Shown here in pieces: positions 32,121 to 39,825 of a stretch of DNA of 64,000 bases (its first letter is position 1; every line of letters begins with the position of its first letter). Source of the stretch: JABJOE01 sp964344145 (GTDB lineage: Bacteria; Patescibacteriota; Patescibacteriia; UBA9934); contig CAYFME010000002.1 of assembly GCA_964344145.1 (NCBI GenBank), forward strand, positions 31,267 through 95,266, read 5' to 3'. Both the position numbers and the translations under genes were made by a program. The notes beneath the pieces were generated by a model, which was not told the origin of the DNA, did not search any database, and saw only the letters and a list, made by a program, of their open reading frames with translations.

Positions 32121-33242
32121 TCAGGCGTTGGCGGGCAGCGCCCGGAACTGCAGGGCGCGCAGCCAGGCGATGCTGATGCGGCGGCCCTCGGAGGGCTGTT
32201 CGAGCTCCGCTATCGCGAGCTCACGCTCGAGCTTGGCGGCTTCCGTGCTCAGCCCCTCCGGGTCGAGACCCTCGACGATCTTCCAGGGGTCCTGGCCCAG
32301 CGACTCCACGACGCCTCGCACGGCCTCGGCTTCGACGTCGTGCCGGCCACGGGTGCCGGTCAGCTGGTCGACGAGAGGACCCATCAGCCGCGCCACCATC
32401 TCGTTGCTCTCGGCCATGTTCATGCCGGCGATGAGGATGATGCGGTAGAGGGTACTGAACCAGGCGTCACCGAGCATGCGCGCGGGCAGGGGCGCGACCT
32501 CGCCGCGGAGGATCACGCGCTCGACCAGCTTGCGGTCTCGGTCGGAGGTCTCGTAGTCCTCGCCGCTGACGATGGCGACGAGCGACGCGCTGGCGTGGGT
32601 GGGCACGAAGGCGTAGTCCACCATGAAGCGGTCGGCCGCCTGTGTGTCGCCGTCCATCAGCAGCGCGTAGAGCGTGCTGCTGTAGGCGCCGTCGCGCGCG
32701 TAGGCGCAGTTGCCACCCGGGCTGAGGCTGTCGATGACGGTCATGCCGTCGACCAGCGTACGCGTGGCCTCGGCGTCGCGCAGCTCCACCGCACGGTCGA
32801 GCATCATGCGCAGCGCACCGGGGCCACCCAGGGCATCGTCAGGGTCGCTGATGTACACGACCCCCGTGGACTCTGCGCCCTGGGTCTTCGGGTAGGCCCA
32901 GCAGGCCCCCGAGCCCAGCAGGAAGCCCCAGTAGTGGTTGTCCGGCTGCTCTGCCACCATGCTCACGAGACGGCTGTAGCCGGTCGTGGCCGTGGTGGCG
33001 GCACTGCGCAGCGTGGCGCTGTCCATGTTGGCGATGCGCGCGATGCGCTCGGGCTCGATGGTGACGTTAACCTGGCCCACGCACACGGGATCGGTTCGCT
33101 CGACGCGGGGGTGCGGCGGGAAGTCGGTCGAGAGCGTGAACGCGCGATTGATCTCGCGCTCGCAGGCACGCTGGGTACCGGCCAGGGCGGTGCTCGACAG
33201 GGTCATCAGGAAGGTCAGGAAGAGAAGGGACGGGATACGCAC
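32121..33242 (-). CDS. K6: secreted protein of unknown function, 373 aa
   Basis: The GTG at 33242 is preceded by AGGAG with a 7-nt gap and starts a textbook signal peptide: (M)RIPSLLFLTFLMTLSSTALA, cleaved before GTQRACERE. The mature protein is helical and contains scattered Cys, the segment YWGFLLGSGACWAYPKTQG and a Glu-rich C-terminus. No family is recognised. An open frame extends 106 codons upstream but contains the promoter and is rejected. This is the largest accessory cassette and is GC-rich, with its own promoter and hairpin. Confidence 0.7.
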   Translation of the reverse strand: MRIPSLLFLTFLMTLSSTALAGTQRACEREINRAFTLSTDFPPHPRVERTDPVCVGQVNVTIEPERIARIANMDSATLRSAATTATTGYSRLVSMVAEQPDNHYWGFLLGSGACWAYPKTQGAESTGVVYISDPDDALGGPGALRMMLDRAVELRDAEATRTLVDGMTVIDSLSPGGNCAYARDGAYSSTLYALLMDGDTQAADRFMVDYAFVPTHASASLVAIVSGEDYETSDRDRKLVERVILRGEVAPLPARMLGDAWFSTLYRIILIAGMNMAESNEMVARLMGPLVDQLTGTRGRHDVEAEAVRGVVESLGQDPWKIVEGLDPEGLSTEAAKLERELAIAELEQPSEGRRISIAWLRALQFRALPANA

Positions 33243-33315
33243 GATAGGTCTCCTAGTGCGGGGTGACGCCTTTTGTTCACAAATGACGCTGTCATCAGTG
33301 TACGCAAGACCGCCA

Positions 33316-33344
33316 AAGGTAGCAAAAAAAGAGGGTCGTGTCAA
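33316..33344 (-). promoter_or_regulatory. Promoter of K6
   Basis: Minus strand TTGACA (33339-33344), 17 bp, TACCTT (33316-33321). Confidence 0.65.
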
Positions 33345-33359
33345 CCCCGAATGCACGAA

Positions 33360-33389
33360 GCCCCGTAGAACCTTGCGGTCGTACGGGGC
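33360..33389 (-). terminator. Hairpin terminator after the K7 operon
   Basis: GCCCCGTA (33360-33367) pairs with TACGGGGC (33382-33389). On the minus strand CTTCGTGC follows, as after K5. Confidence 0.6.
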
Positions 33390-33420
33390 GGGCCGCCTGT
33401 CGAGCGGGCGGCGAGTTGGT

Positions 33421-33981
33421 CTAGTCGAACCAGGTGGCGATCTGGTCGCCGAAGTGACGTTGCAGGTGCGCGAGGCGCAGGCTGACGAAGCGCGCGATGA
33501 GCAGGAGGTTGGTCGTGCGGCCCTCTGCAAGGGCAAGCAGGCTGCGAGCTCCCTCGGCATGCTCTCCTTCGTCCAGCTCGATGTGCCGGTCGACGAAGTG
33601 CCAGTCGACTCCTTCGATGTCCGCTCCCTCGCGTCGCATCACGACGTACAGCTTGGCGGCCAGCGCTTCGTTCTCGTACAGGAGCCGAACGAGGACGATG
33701 AGGTTCTCGAAGTGGCCCTCGACGAACGCGATGAGCTCCGTCATCTCGGGCGACGCGTCGTCAGGCTCCGGAGGATCCATGTCGAGCATCGCCAGCAGCA
33801 TCGCAGGGTGGTCTTCACCACGTTCCTGCTCGAGCTGGTCGATGATCGGCTGGAGCTGCCACTCTCGGAGCCTCTCGGCTCTTCCCAGAAGCAGCATCGT
33901 CTCGAGCCACCGCTGGAAGAAGCGGCTCCAGATGTATTGATCAACGATCCAGCCGCGAAGCTGTTCCTCGGTGATCGCCAT
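33421..33981 (-). CDS. K7b: heme-oxygenase-fold (HDO/DUF3050-like) protein, 186 aa
   Basis: Start ATG at 33981 follows GGAG by 5 nt. All-helical protein. Near residue 130, WHFVDRHIELDEGEHAEGA shows the H-x3-D/E-x3-H arrangement of helical metal-binding oxidases of the heme-oxygenase-like superfamily (DUF3050/PqqC type), with earlier glutamates (FVEGHFENL) as further possible ligands. A diiron or similar centre is inferred. It is the second gene of an operon: with the spurious gap removed, its ATG is only 8 bp after the cupin stop. Confidence 0.65.
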   Translation of the reverse strand: MAITEEQLRGWIVDQYIWSRFFQRWLETMLLLGRAERLREWQLQPIIDQLEQERGEDHPAMLLAMLDMDPPEPDDASPEMTELIAFVEGHFENLIVLVRLLYENEALAAKLYVVMRREGADIEGVDWHFVDRHIELDEGEHAEGARSLLALAEGRTTNLLLIARFVSLRLAHLQRHFGDQIATWFD

Positions 33982-34000
33982 TCCGTCTCCTAGTCCTCGC

Positions 34001-34100
34001 NNNNNNNNNNNNNNNNNNNNNNNNNNNNNNNNNNNNNNNNNNNNNNNNNNNNNNNNNNNNNNNNNNNNNNNNNNNNNNNNNNNNNNNNNNNNNNNNNNNN
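34001..34100. other. Spurious assembly gap (100 N) flanked by a 55-bp duplication
   Basis: 33946-34000 and 34101-34155 are identical. The contigs overlap by 55 bp, so no sequence is missing and the real locus is 155 bp shorter. The second copy of the K7b start at 34101-34144 is an artefact. Confidence 0.9.
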
Positions 34101-34144
34101 GATCCAGCCGCGAAGCTGTTCCTCGGTGATCGCCATTCCGTCTC

Positions 34145-34510
34145 CTAGTCCTCGCTGTCGACGTGATGGTCCTCGGGCGTCCAGGCACCCACGCAGATCG
34201 CCACGTAGTATACGTCTTCCTCGGCGTCGTCCGGGCAGTTGAGCGCGTGGACCTCACCGGGCTCGACCATGATCACGTCGTTCTTGCTGACGTCGTAGGC
34301 CTCGCCGTCGATGACCATCTGGGCGCGACCGCTGACGATCCAGTAGACCTCGGTGGTGTGGTCATGGTGATGGGGCTCGCCCTTGTCGCCCGGGTGGCTG
34401 TGCGTGAGCAGCATGCTCACCTGGTCGGTGCCTCCGACCGCGGGATGTCTTCCGAGGATCTCGAGAGCCTCTCCGACACGGTTGCCGTCGTTCTTTCGCG
34501 TGATGTGCAT
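34145..34510 (-). CDS. K7a: cupin-domain protein, 121 aa
   Basis: Start ATG at 34510 follows GGAG. Cupin motif 1 is GEPHHHDHTTEVYWIVSG (HxH...E...G) and motif 2 is VEPGEVHALNC (PxGxxHxxxN), giving the usual 3-His/1-Glu metal site. Small single-domain cupins act as dioxygenases, isomerases or metal-dependent sensors; the substrate is unknown. The tail EDHHVDSED is acidic. It is transcribed with the HO-like K7b. A joint role in redox or metal chemistry is a guess. Confidence 0.85.
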   Translation of the reverse strand: MHITRKNDGNRVGEALEILGRHPAVGGTDQVSMLLTHSHPGDKGEPHHHDHTTEVYWIVSGRAQMVIDGEAYDVSKNDVIMVEPGEVHALNCPDDAEEDVYYVAICVGAWTPEDHHVDSED

Positions 34511-34547
34511 CTGATCTCCAGTCCTCGCGAGAAGGTGCGAAGGGGAT

Positions 34548-34576
34548 AATCTATCACCTTGAGCCAGCCTCGTCAA
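34548..34576 (-). promoter_or_regulatory. Promoter of the K7 operon
   Basis: Minus strand TTGACG (34571-34576), 17 bp, TAGATT (34548-34553). It is divergent from the malic enzyme gene. Confidence 0.65.
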
Positions 34577-34596
34577 CCGTGGTACCGTTTGCAGGT

Positions 34597-35745
34597 ATGG
34601 ACTACAACAAAGAGTCACTCAAACGTCACGAGGAGCTCAAAGGCAAGATTGAGCTTGGGTTAAAGGCACCGGTTAACGATCGCGATGACCTCTCGGTCTT
34701 TTACACGCCCGGCGTGGCCGAGCCGTGTCGCGAGATCGCTAAGGACGTGGAGAATATGTGGAAGTATACGCCGCGAGGGAACTGGGTTGCGGTTGTGAGC
34801 GATGGATCGTCGGTGCTTGGGCTCGGGAACATTGGTCCTGAAGCAGCCTATCCGGTGATGGAAGGGAAGGCGGTACTGTTTAAGGCATTTGCCGACGTCG
34901 ACGCCTTTCCGATTTGCCTGGATACACAGGACCCTGACGAGATCGTCGAGACGGTCGTGCGGCTGGCACCGAGTTTCGGTGGTATCAACCTGGAAGATAT
35001 TGCCGCACCACAATGTTTTGAGATTGAACGACGTTTGAAAGAGCGGCTGGACATTCCCGTCTTTCATGATGACCAGCATGGAACCGCGATCGTGGTGATG
35101 GCAGGACTGATCAACGCCATGAAGATCACCAACCGAACCTTCGATAATCTGCGTGTTGTGATGAGCGGTGCGGGAGCAGCTGGCACGGCGATTGCGAAGT
35201 TGCTTGTCTCACAAGGGGTGCGTGACATTGTGATGTGTGATTCCAAGGGGATCATCTCTCCAGATCGCGACAACTTGAACGATGCAAAGAAAGATCTGCT
35301 GACCTTTACAAATCCGGCTGGCAAGAGTGGATCGCTTGCGGACGCTCTTGAGGGTGTTGATGTGTTCATTGGTGTGAGCGTTGGTGGCTTGGTAAACAAA
35401 GAAATGGTTCAGTCCATGGCTGATGATGCCATTATTTTCGCCATGGCTAACCCTGATCCTGAGATTATGCCCGAGGAGGCGCATGCTGGTGGGGCAAAGG
35501 TTGTCGCCACTGGTCGGTCGGATTTTCCTAATCAAGTGAATAACGCACTGGCCTTTCCCGGGGTTTTTCGCGGTGCGCTCGATGCTCGTGCTCAGGATAT
35601 TACCGAGAAGATGAAGCTTGCTGCCGCCCATGCGTTGGCGGGCGTTGTTGCTGATCCAAATCCTACGAACATTATTCCGGATGCGTTTGATCCAAACGTG
35701 GTGAAGCATGTGGCCAAAGCGGTCGCGGAGGCTTCTGGGAAGTGA
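34597..35745 (+). CDS. Malic enzyme (NAD(P)-dependent), 382 aa
   Basis: Oxidative decarboxylation of malate to pyruvate. Start MDYNKESLKRHEELKGKIEL at 34597. YTPGVAEPCREI is the N-terminal signature with the catalytic Tyr, GLGNIGPEAAYPVMEGKAVLFK and NLEDIAAPQCFEIE bind metal and substrate, FHDDQHGTAIV is the other hallmark, and MSGAGAAGTAIAKLL is the nucleotide-binding Rossmann motif. Short bacterial type. The parA gene starts 12 bp later. Confidence 0.95.
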   Translation: MDYNKESLKRHEELKGKIELGLKAPVNDRDDLSVFYTPGVAEPCREIAKDVENMWKYTPRGNWVAVVSDGSSVLGLGNIGPEAAYPVMEGKAVLFKAFADVDAFPICLDTQDPDEIVETVVRLAPSFGGINLEDIAAPQCFEIERRLKERLDIPVFHDDQHGTAIVVMAGLINAMKITNRTFDNLRVVMSGAGAAGTAIAKLLVSQGVRDIVMCDSKGIISPDRDNLNDAKKDLLTFTNPAGKSGSLADALEGVDVFIGVSVGGLVNKEMVQSMADDAIIFAMANPDPEIMPEEAHAGGAKVVATGRSDFPNQVNNALAFPGVFRGALDARAQDITEKMKLAAAHALAGVVADPNPTNIIPDAFDPNVVKHVAKAVAEASGK

Positions 35746-35757
35746 TATACTGCCCAC

Positions 35758-36555
35758 ATGGCGCACATTGTGTCGATTGTTAATCAGAAAGGTGGCGTCG
35801 GAAAATCCACGACAGCCATCAATCTTGCTTCGTATTTGGCGCATTTTGGCAAGTACGTGCTTTTGGTTGATCTTGATCCACAAGGCAATGCGACGAGCGG
35901 CCTCGCTGTTGCCGGGCACGAGGTACCGGGGACGTATCACGCGCTTTCCGGATCGCACAAAGCCAAGGAGATCATTCAGCCAACAGCCCACGAGGGACTC
36001 TTCTTGCTTCCGGGTGGACAGGACCTGGCTGGAGCATCCGTGGAGCTGGTGAGTGAGATTGGACGCGAACGCAAGCTACACGATGCGTTGCTTGAGATCC
36101 GAAACGACTACGACTACATCATCATCGACAACCCACCAACGCTCGGGCTGCTGACGGTCAACGGATTGGTTGCGGCAGATAGCGTGCTGATCCCTGTGCA
36201 GGCTGAGTACTACTCGCTCGAAGGCCTCGGACAGCTCATGCAAACGATCAACATGGTTCGACAGTCGATCAAGCCCGAGCTGGGCATTATGGGAGCGGTG
36301 ATTACGATGTTCGACTCACGCACAAACCTTTCTCGGCAAGTGCTTGAAGAGTTGTACAAGCATTTTCCTGAGAAGATTTTCCGCAGCGTAATCCCGCGCA
36401 GTGTGCGTTTGGCTGAGGCACCAAGCTTTGGTCAGTCCATTCTGCACTATGATCCATCTTCCAAGGCGGCACGCGCGTACGAGCGATTGGCAAAGGAGTT
36501 TTTGATGCGCGAGGAACAACCGATCGCTGTTAATCAGGTAAATACTGTTGTCTAA
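35758..36555 (+). CDS. parA: Chromosome-partitioning ATPase ParA/Soj, 265 aa
   Basis: Deviant Walker A KGGVGKSTTAINLA (about residues 11-24), Walker A' LLVDLDPQGNATSG, and Walker B DYIIIDNPPTLG. No N-terminal DNA-binding extension, so chromosomal Soj type. SVLIPVQAEYYSLEGL and FPEKIFRSVIPRSVRLAEAPSFG are canonical. parB starts 1 bp after the stop. Confidence 0.96.
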   Translation: MAHIVSIVNQKGGVGKSTTAINLASYLAHFGKYVLLVDLDPQGNATSGLAVAGHEVPGTYHALSGSHKAKEIIQPTAHEGLFLLPGGQDLAGASVELVSEIGRERKLHDALLEIRNDYDYIIIDNPPTLGLLTVNGLVAADSVLIPVQAEYYSLEGLGQLMQTINMVRQSIKPELGIMGAVITMFDSRTNLSRQVLEELYKHFPEKIFRSVIPRSVRLAEAPSFGQSILHYDPSSKAARAYERLAKEFLMREEQPIAVNQVNTVV

Positions 36556-36556
36556 T

Positions 36557-37423
36557 ATGGCAAAAGCAAAAGGAGGACTCGGCAGAGGACTGGGAGCGTT
36601 GATCCCGCCAAAGATTGCCCCGGTCGTTGGTACGCAAGAAGCGGAGGTAGCGGCCGTTCCTGAGACCGAAATCGCAACAGACAAGATCGTTGAAAATCCG
36701 CATCAGCCGCGGACCTACTTTGCGCCGTCTGACTTAGAAGATCTTGTCGGATCGATCAAAGAGCACGGCATTTTGCAGCCGTTGTTGGTCACGCAAAAGG
36801 ACGACGGGACGTATGAGCTCATCGCCGGTGAGCGACGCCTGCGCAGTGCACGATTGCTCGGACTAAAAACCGTACCAGCGGTTGTCCGAAGTGATATTTC
36901 TGATCAGCAAAAGCTCGAGCTCGCATTGATTGAGAACATCCAGCGTGCTGACCTGAATGCGGTTGAAGAGGCTCAAGCGTATCAGTCGTTGATCGAGCTA
37001 TTCTCGCTCACGCAGGATCAGGTCGCTAAGCGGATTGGAAAGAGTCGATCGTACGTGGCGAACACCGTGCGCTTGCTTGATTTGGAGCCCGAGATTCAGC
37101 AGGCGTTGATGGAGGGCAAGATCTCGCGTTCAGCGGGCCGTACATTGCTATCGGAAATTGATCAGCAGAAGCGATTGGAGATGTTTCGCGAGATGCTCAA
37201 GGGCAAGATGACGGTGCGACAGGCCGAGGTGAAGGCATCCGGAGCTCGACCAGGGGCAAAGAAGCGCTCAGCTGACGCGAATGTCCGTGCGATCGAAGAT
37301 GAGCTACGTCAGGCGCTTGAAACAAAGGTAGAACTAAAAATGAATGGGACATCTGGCAAGATGATCATTCATTTCTATTCCAAAGAGGATTTGAAAAACT
37401 TGGTGAAAAAGTTGATTGATTAG
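36557..37423 (+). CDS. parB: Chromosome-partitioning protein ParB/Spo0J, 288 aa
   Basis: Start MAKAKGGLGRGLGALIPPK at 36557. The CTPase domain has NPHQPRTYF, ELIAGERRLRSARLLG and LIENIQRADLN; the helix-turn-helix is DQVAKRIGKSRSYVANTVRLL; a C-terminal dimerisation region follows. ParB loads SMC at parS sites. I saw no match to the usual parS palindrome in this window; palindromes centred on CGATCG lie 600 bp downstream. Confidence 0.95.
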   Translation: MAKAKGGLGRGLGALIPPKIAPVVGTQEAEVAAVPETEIATDKIVENPHQPRTYFAPSDLEDLVGSIKEHGILQPLLVTQKDDGTYELIAGERRLRSARLLGLKTVPAVVRSDISDQQKLELALIENIQRADLNAVEEAQAYQSLIELFSLTQDQVAKRIGKSRSYVANTVRLLDLEPEIQQALMEGKISRSAGRTLLSEIDQQKRLEMFREMLKGKMTVRQAEVKASGARPGAKKRSADANVRAIEDELRQALETKVELKMNGTSGKMIIHFYSKEDLKNLVKKLID

Positions 37424-37432
37424 CATCCGGTC

Positions 37433-37498
37433 CCCCTCCTTTTTAAGGAGGGGTTAGGGGTGGTTATGTGTCGAAGAGACCATTATAGGTCTCTTTTT
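37433..37498 (+). terminator. Terminators after parB
   Basis: A CCCCTCCTTT/AAGGAGGGG hairpin and then AGAGACC (37475-37481) with GGTCTCT (37488-37494) and a T-run. Confidence 0.65.
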
Positions 37499-37520
37499 GG
37501 CTAACATTGGCTATTTACTA

Positions 37521-37549
37521 TTGACAGGAAGTTATACCTATGCTAATAT
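37521..37549 (+). promoter_or_regulatory. Promoter of K8
   Basis: TTGACA (37521-37526), 17 bp, TAATAT (37544-37549). Confidence 0.75.
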
Positions 37550-37607
37550 CGGTTGTCATTCCGATGACTGCCGACGTTTCGTCAGTATTCTCACTTCAGA
37601 GGTTCCC

Positions 37608-37925
37608 ATGGCGACCGACGGTCCCACCCCTCCTCCGTGCAGCAAGAAGATGCTTCGCGAAGGCGTCCTCGTGTTCATCACCCACACCATCCCTTCCAAC
37701 TCCATGGAGGCGTGGGTCAAGAGCGTGGCTGCCGACAGTGGCCAGGACGTGGACTGGCACTTCGTCGGAGGTCGTGCGTGCGTCAAGACGCTCGGTGATG
37801 TCGGGCTGGTGCAGGCGAGCATCCGCAAGCTCATGCCCCACCACGACGAACGCTTCTCGAGAGCGTCGAAGGCGATCATGGGCGAAGATCACGAGCCGCA
37901 GCCGCCCCGACCCGACTGGTGGTGA
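37608..37925 (+). CDS. K8: hypothetical protein, 105 aa
   Basis: Start ATG at 37608 follows AGAGG; the frame is open upstream but overlaps the promoter. Residues about 16-25 form a strand (GVLVFITHTI), then helix and strand (SMEAWVKSVAADSG, VDWHFVGG, ACVKTLGDVGLVQASIRKL), with a proline-rich tail ending PRPDWW. A compact alpha/beta fold is likely. No family recognised. GC-rich accessory cassette with consensus promoter and hairpin, directly after parB. Confidence 0.65.
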   Translation: MATDGPTPPPCSKKMLREGVLVFITHTIPSNSMEAWVKSVAADSGQDVDWHFVGGRACVKTLGDVGLVQASIRKLMPHHDERFSRASKAIMGEDHEPQPPRPDWW

Positions 37926-37952
37926 CCCTCTCACCGCTACCTGACAACTTCG

Positions 37953-37993
37953 CCGCCCACCGCGAGTCGCCCCCGACTCACCTTGGTGGGCGG
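37953..37993 (+). terminator. Hairpin terminator after K8
   Basis: Perfect 9-bp stem CCGCCCACC/GGTGGGCGG with an inner GAGTC/GACTC; followed by TCTCGTG. Confidence 0.6.
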
Positions 37994-38016
37994 TCTCGTG
38001 TTTGTGGGCTGTGACC

Positions 38017-38093
38017 AAAAAATGACCGATCGGTCATTTTTTGATTACGACCGTGTGCGGCGGATTTCGCACGATCGTTTAAAATCCGCCGCA
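38017..38093. repeat. CGATCG-centred palindrome pair (U8 and U9)
   Basis: U8 (38017-38042) is a perfect 26-bp palindrome identical to the core of 18414-18439. U9 (38056-38093) is identical to 18453-18490. CGATCG cores at 38027-38032 and 38072-38077 give a centre spacing of 45 bp. The 13-bp spacers between the two units differ in sequence from those at 18440-18452 but have the same length. Confidence 0.85.
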
Positions 38094-38110
38094 AAACTCA
38101 TATTGCGAAG

Positions 38111-38288
38111 GGAAATGATTTGAGGGAATCTTCCGAGTACGTCCAGGCTCATGGCCCTGACCGAGCGACGGTGAACGCATCACGACGTTTGTCGTATCCA
38201 CTTAAAAACGACAGACATCCGTGATGCCCGATGCGAGGTAGGGCCTATGCCTGGACGAACGCAGGCTGATTCTCAACAAATCATTTCC
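38111..38288. ncRNA. Nested inverted-repeat element downstream of RSH
   Basis: GGAAATGATTTG (38111-38122) pairs with CAAATCATTTCC (38277-38288). Inside, 38140-38158 (CGTCCAGGCTCATGGCCCT) pairs with 38240-38257 with few mismatches, then GCATCACG (38177-38184) with CGTGATGC (38220-38227) and an ACGAC/GTCGT hairpin. No ORF. It could be a 3' UTR fold of the minus-strand rsh gene or an independent RNA. Strand undetermined. Confidence 0.5.
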
Positions 38289-38293
38289 TGAAG

Positions 38294-39769
38294 CTACCGC
38301 TTCGTGAAGGCAGGGAAAAACGAGCGCTTGTTTTTCTTTACGCCATCTTTGATCTTTGAGCGGGCGTGATGTGTTTTTACAAATTTCAGCCAGTCAGGGT
38401 TTGGGCCTTTACGATTCTTATCCACAATGATTTCGCACATGTCTCCTGAGCGTAGCGGCGTGGAGAGGTTGACCACTTGATGATTGATTTTCGCCGTCGA
38501 CGCTTTGTTGCCGATGTCTGTGTGAATAGCGTAGGCAAAGTCAATCGGCGTAGAGTTCTCAGGAAGATCAAACACGTCGCCATTTGGTGAGAAGACGAAA
38601 ATGCGGTCGTGGAACATGTCGAGCTTGAGCTCATCCAAGCGATCCATGAAGTCGTTTTCATTGAGCTCCTTTTGAATACGCACCAGCTCGTTCATCCAGT
38701 GGACTTTCTTCTCTGTACTCTGGAATTCCTTGTATCGCCAGTGCGCTGCAATACCAAACTCAGCTTCCTCGTGCATCTCCACGGTACGAATCTGAAACTC
38801 TAGAATCGATCCGTCTTCATCAAACACCGTCGTGTGCAGTGACTGATAGCCGTTAGGTTTTGGCTGAGCAATATAGTCCTTAATGCGTCCAGCCAGCGGC
38901 GTGTACATGCCATGTAAGATTCCCAGCGCTCCGTAGCACTCGCTCACGTCGTTGACAATGATACGCAACGCCATGATGTCGTAGATTTTGTTGATGTCCT
39001 TGTCGTACTTTCGGAGCTTCTTGTACAGACTGTGACAGAACTTGATACGGCCATGGACGTTTGCGATATGTAAACCGTTGTCGTTAAGAGCATCTTCAAC
39101 ATCACGCATGGCGCGCTCCATCGCTGGCCCAGCCTTTTTCACACGCTGCTCAAGCAGATGCTTGGTCCAGTTGTATTCCTTTGGATTGAGATACCGAAAC
39201 GCATAATCTTCAAACAATCCACGGTATTCACCCATCCCCAAGCGGTTGGCGATCGGTGCGTAGATCTCCATCACCTCGCGTGCAATGCGCAGCCGTTTGC
39301 TCTCGGGAATCACATACAGCGTTTCCATGTTGTGCATGCGATCGGCGAACTTCACAAAGATCACGCGCACGTCCTGCGCCATGGCCAAGAACATCTTTCG
39401 TAGGTTTTCCACGTAGCGCTCGAGTCCGCGGTAGCGGACATGTCCCAACTTCGTGACACCATTGACGATTCCTGCCACTTCTTCGCCAAAGGCGTGTTGA
39501 ATTTCTTCGATCGTCACGTCTGTGTCCTCGGGGACGTCGTGCAAGAGTCCTGCAGCGATCACCTCCACTGGCAACTGCATGTCGGTAAGCTTCATGGCAA
39601 CCGCAAACGGGTGGACGACGTAGGGCTCACCTGTTTTACGCATTTGCGTGCTGTGAGCGCTCTGAGCCATCTCAAAGGCACGTTTGGTAAACGTAATATC
39701 TTCGTCGGTATATGGTCCGGCGTTTTTGAGCTTCTGCTCAAGTGGCAAAAAGTCAATGACCTCGTTCAT
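38294..39769 (-). CDS. RelA/SpoT homologue (bifunctional RSH), 491 aa
   Basis: Makes and degrades (p)ppGpp. The N-terminal HD hydrolase has YVVHPFAVAMKL, GLLHDVPEDTDV and FVKFADRMHNMETL. The synthetase domain has HGRIKFCHSLYKKLRKYD and IYDIMALRIIV, then KPNGYQSLHTTVFDEDG. A TGS domain follows (DRIFVFSPNGDVFDLPENST). The protein stops soon after, lacking the zinc-finger and ACT regulatory domains of long RSH enzymes. HD residues look intact, so hydrolase activity is likely. Confidence 0.94.
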   Translation of the reverse strand: MNEVIDFLPLEQKLKNAGPYTDEDITFTKRAFEMAQSAHSTQMRKTGEPYVVHPFAVAMKLTDMQLPVEVIAAGLLHDVPEDTDVTIEEIQHAFGEEVAGIVNGVTKLGHVRYRGLERYVENLRKMFLAMAQDVRVIFVKFADRMHNMETLYVIPESKRLRIAREVMEIYAPIANRLGMGEYRGLFEDYAFRYLNPKEYNWTKHLLEQRVKKAGPAMERAMRDVEDALNDNGLHIANVHGRIKFCHSLYKKLRKYDKDINKIYDIMALRIIVNDVSECYGALGILHGMYTPLAGRIKDYIAQPKPNGYQSLHTTVFDEDGSILEFQIRTVEMHEEAEFGIAAHWRYKEFQSTEKKVHWMNELVRIQKELNENDFMDRLDELKLDMFHDRIFVFSPNGDVFDLPENSTPIDFAYAIHTDIGNKASTAKINHQVVNLSTPLRSGDMCEIIVDKNRKGPNPDWLKFVKTHHARSKIKDGVKKNKRSFFPAFTKR

Positions 39770-39825
39770 ATATGTAGAGTATCGTCGATTGTCGGAGGGC
39801 GCAAGATTAGATAGAATAGGTGCGT

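Noticed and set aside
32049..33266. A 405-codon plus-strand frame opposite K6
   Set aside because: No ribosome site, low-complexity composition, and it is antisense to a gene with signal peptide, promoter and terminator.
33421..34257. A longer HO-like protein spanning the N run
   Set aside because: The N run is a false gap between duplicated 55-bp ends; the real start is the ATG at 33981 with its own ribosome site.
35758..38093. Standard parS site near parAB
   Set aside because: No match to the usual TGTTTCACGTGAAACA palindrome was seen in the flanks; the CGATCG palindromes do not resemble it.
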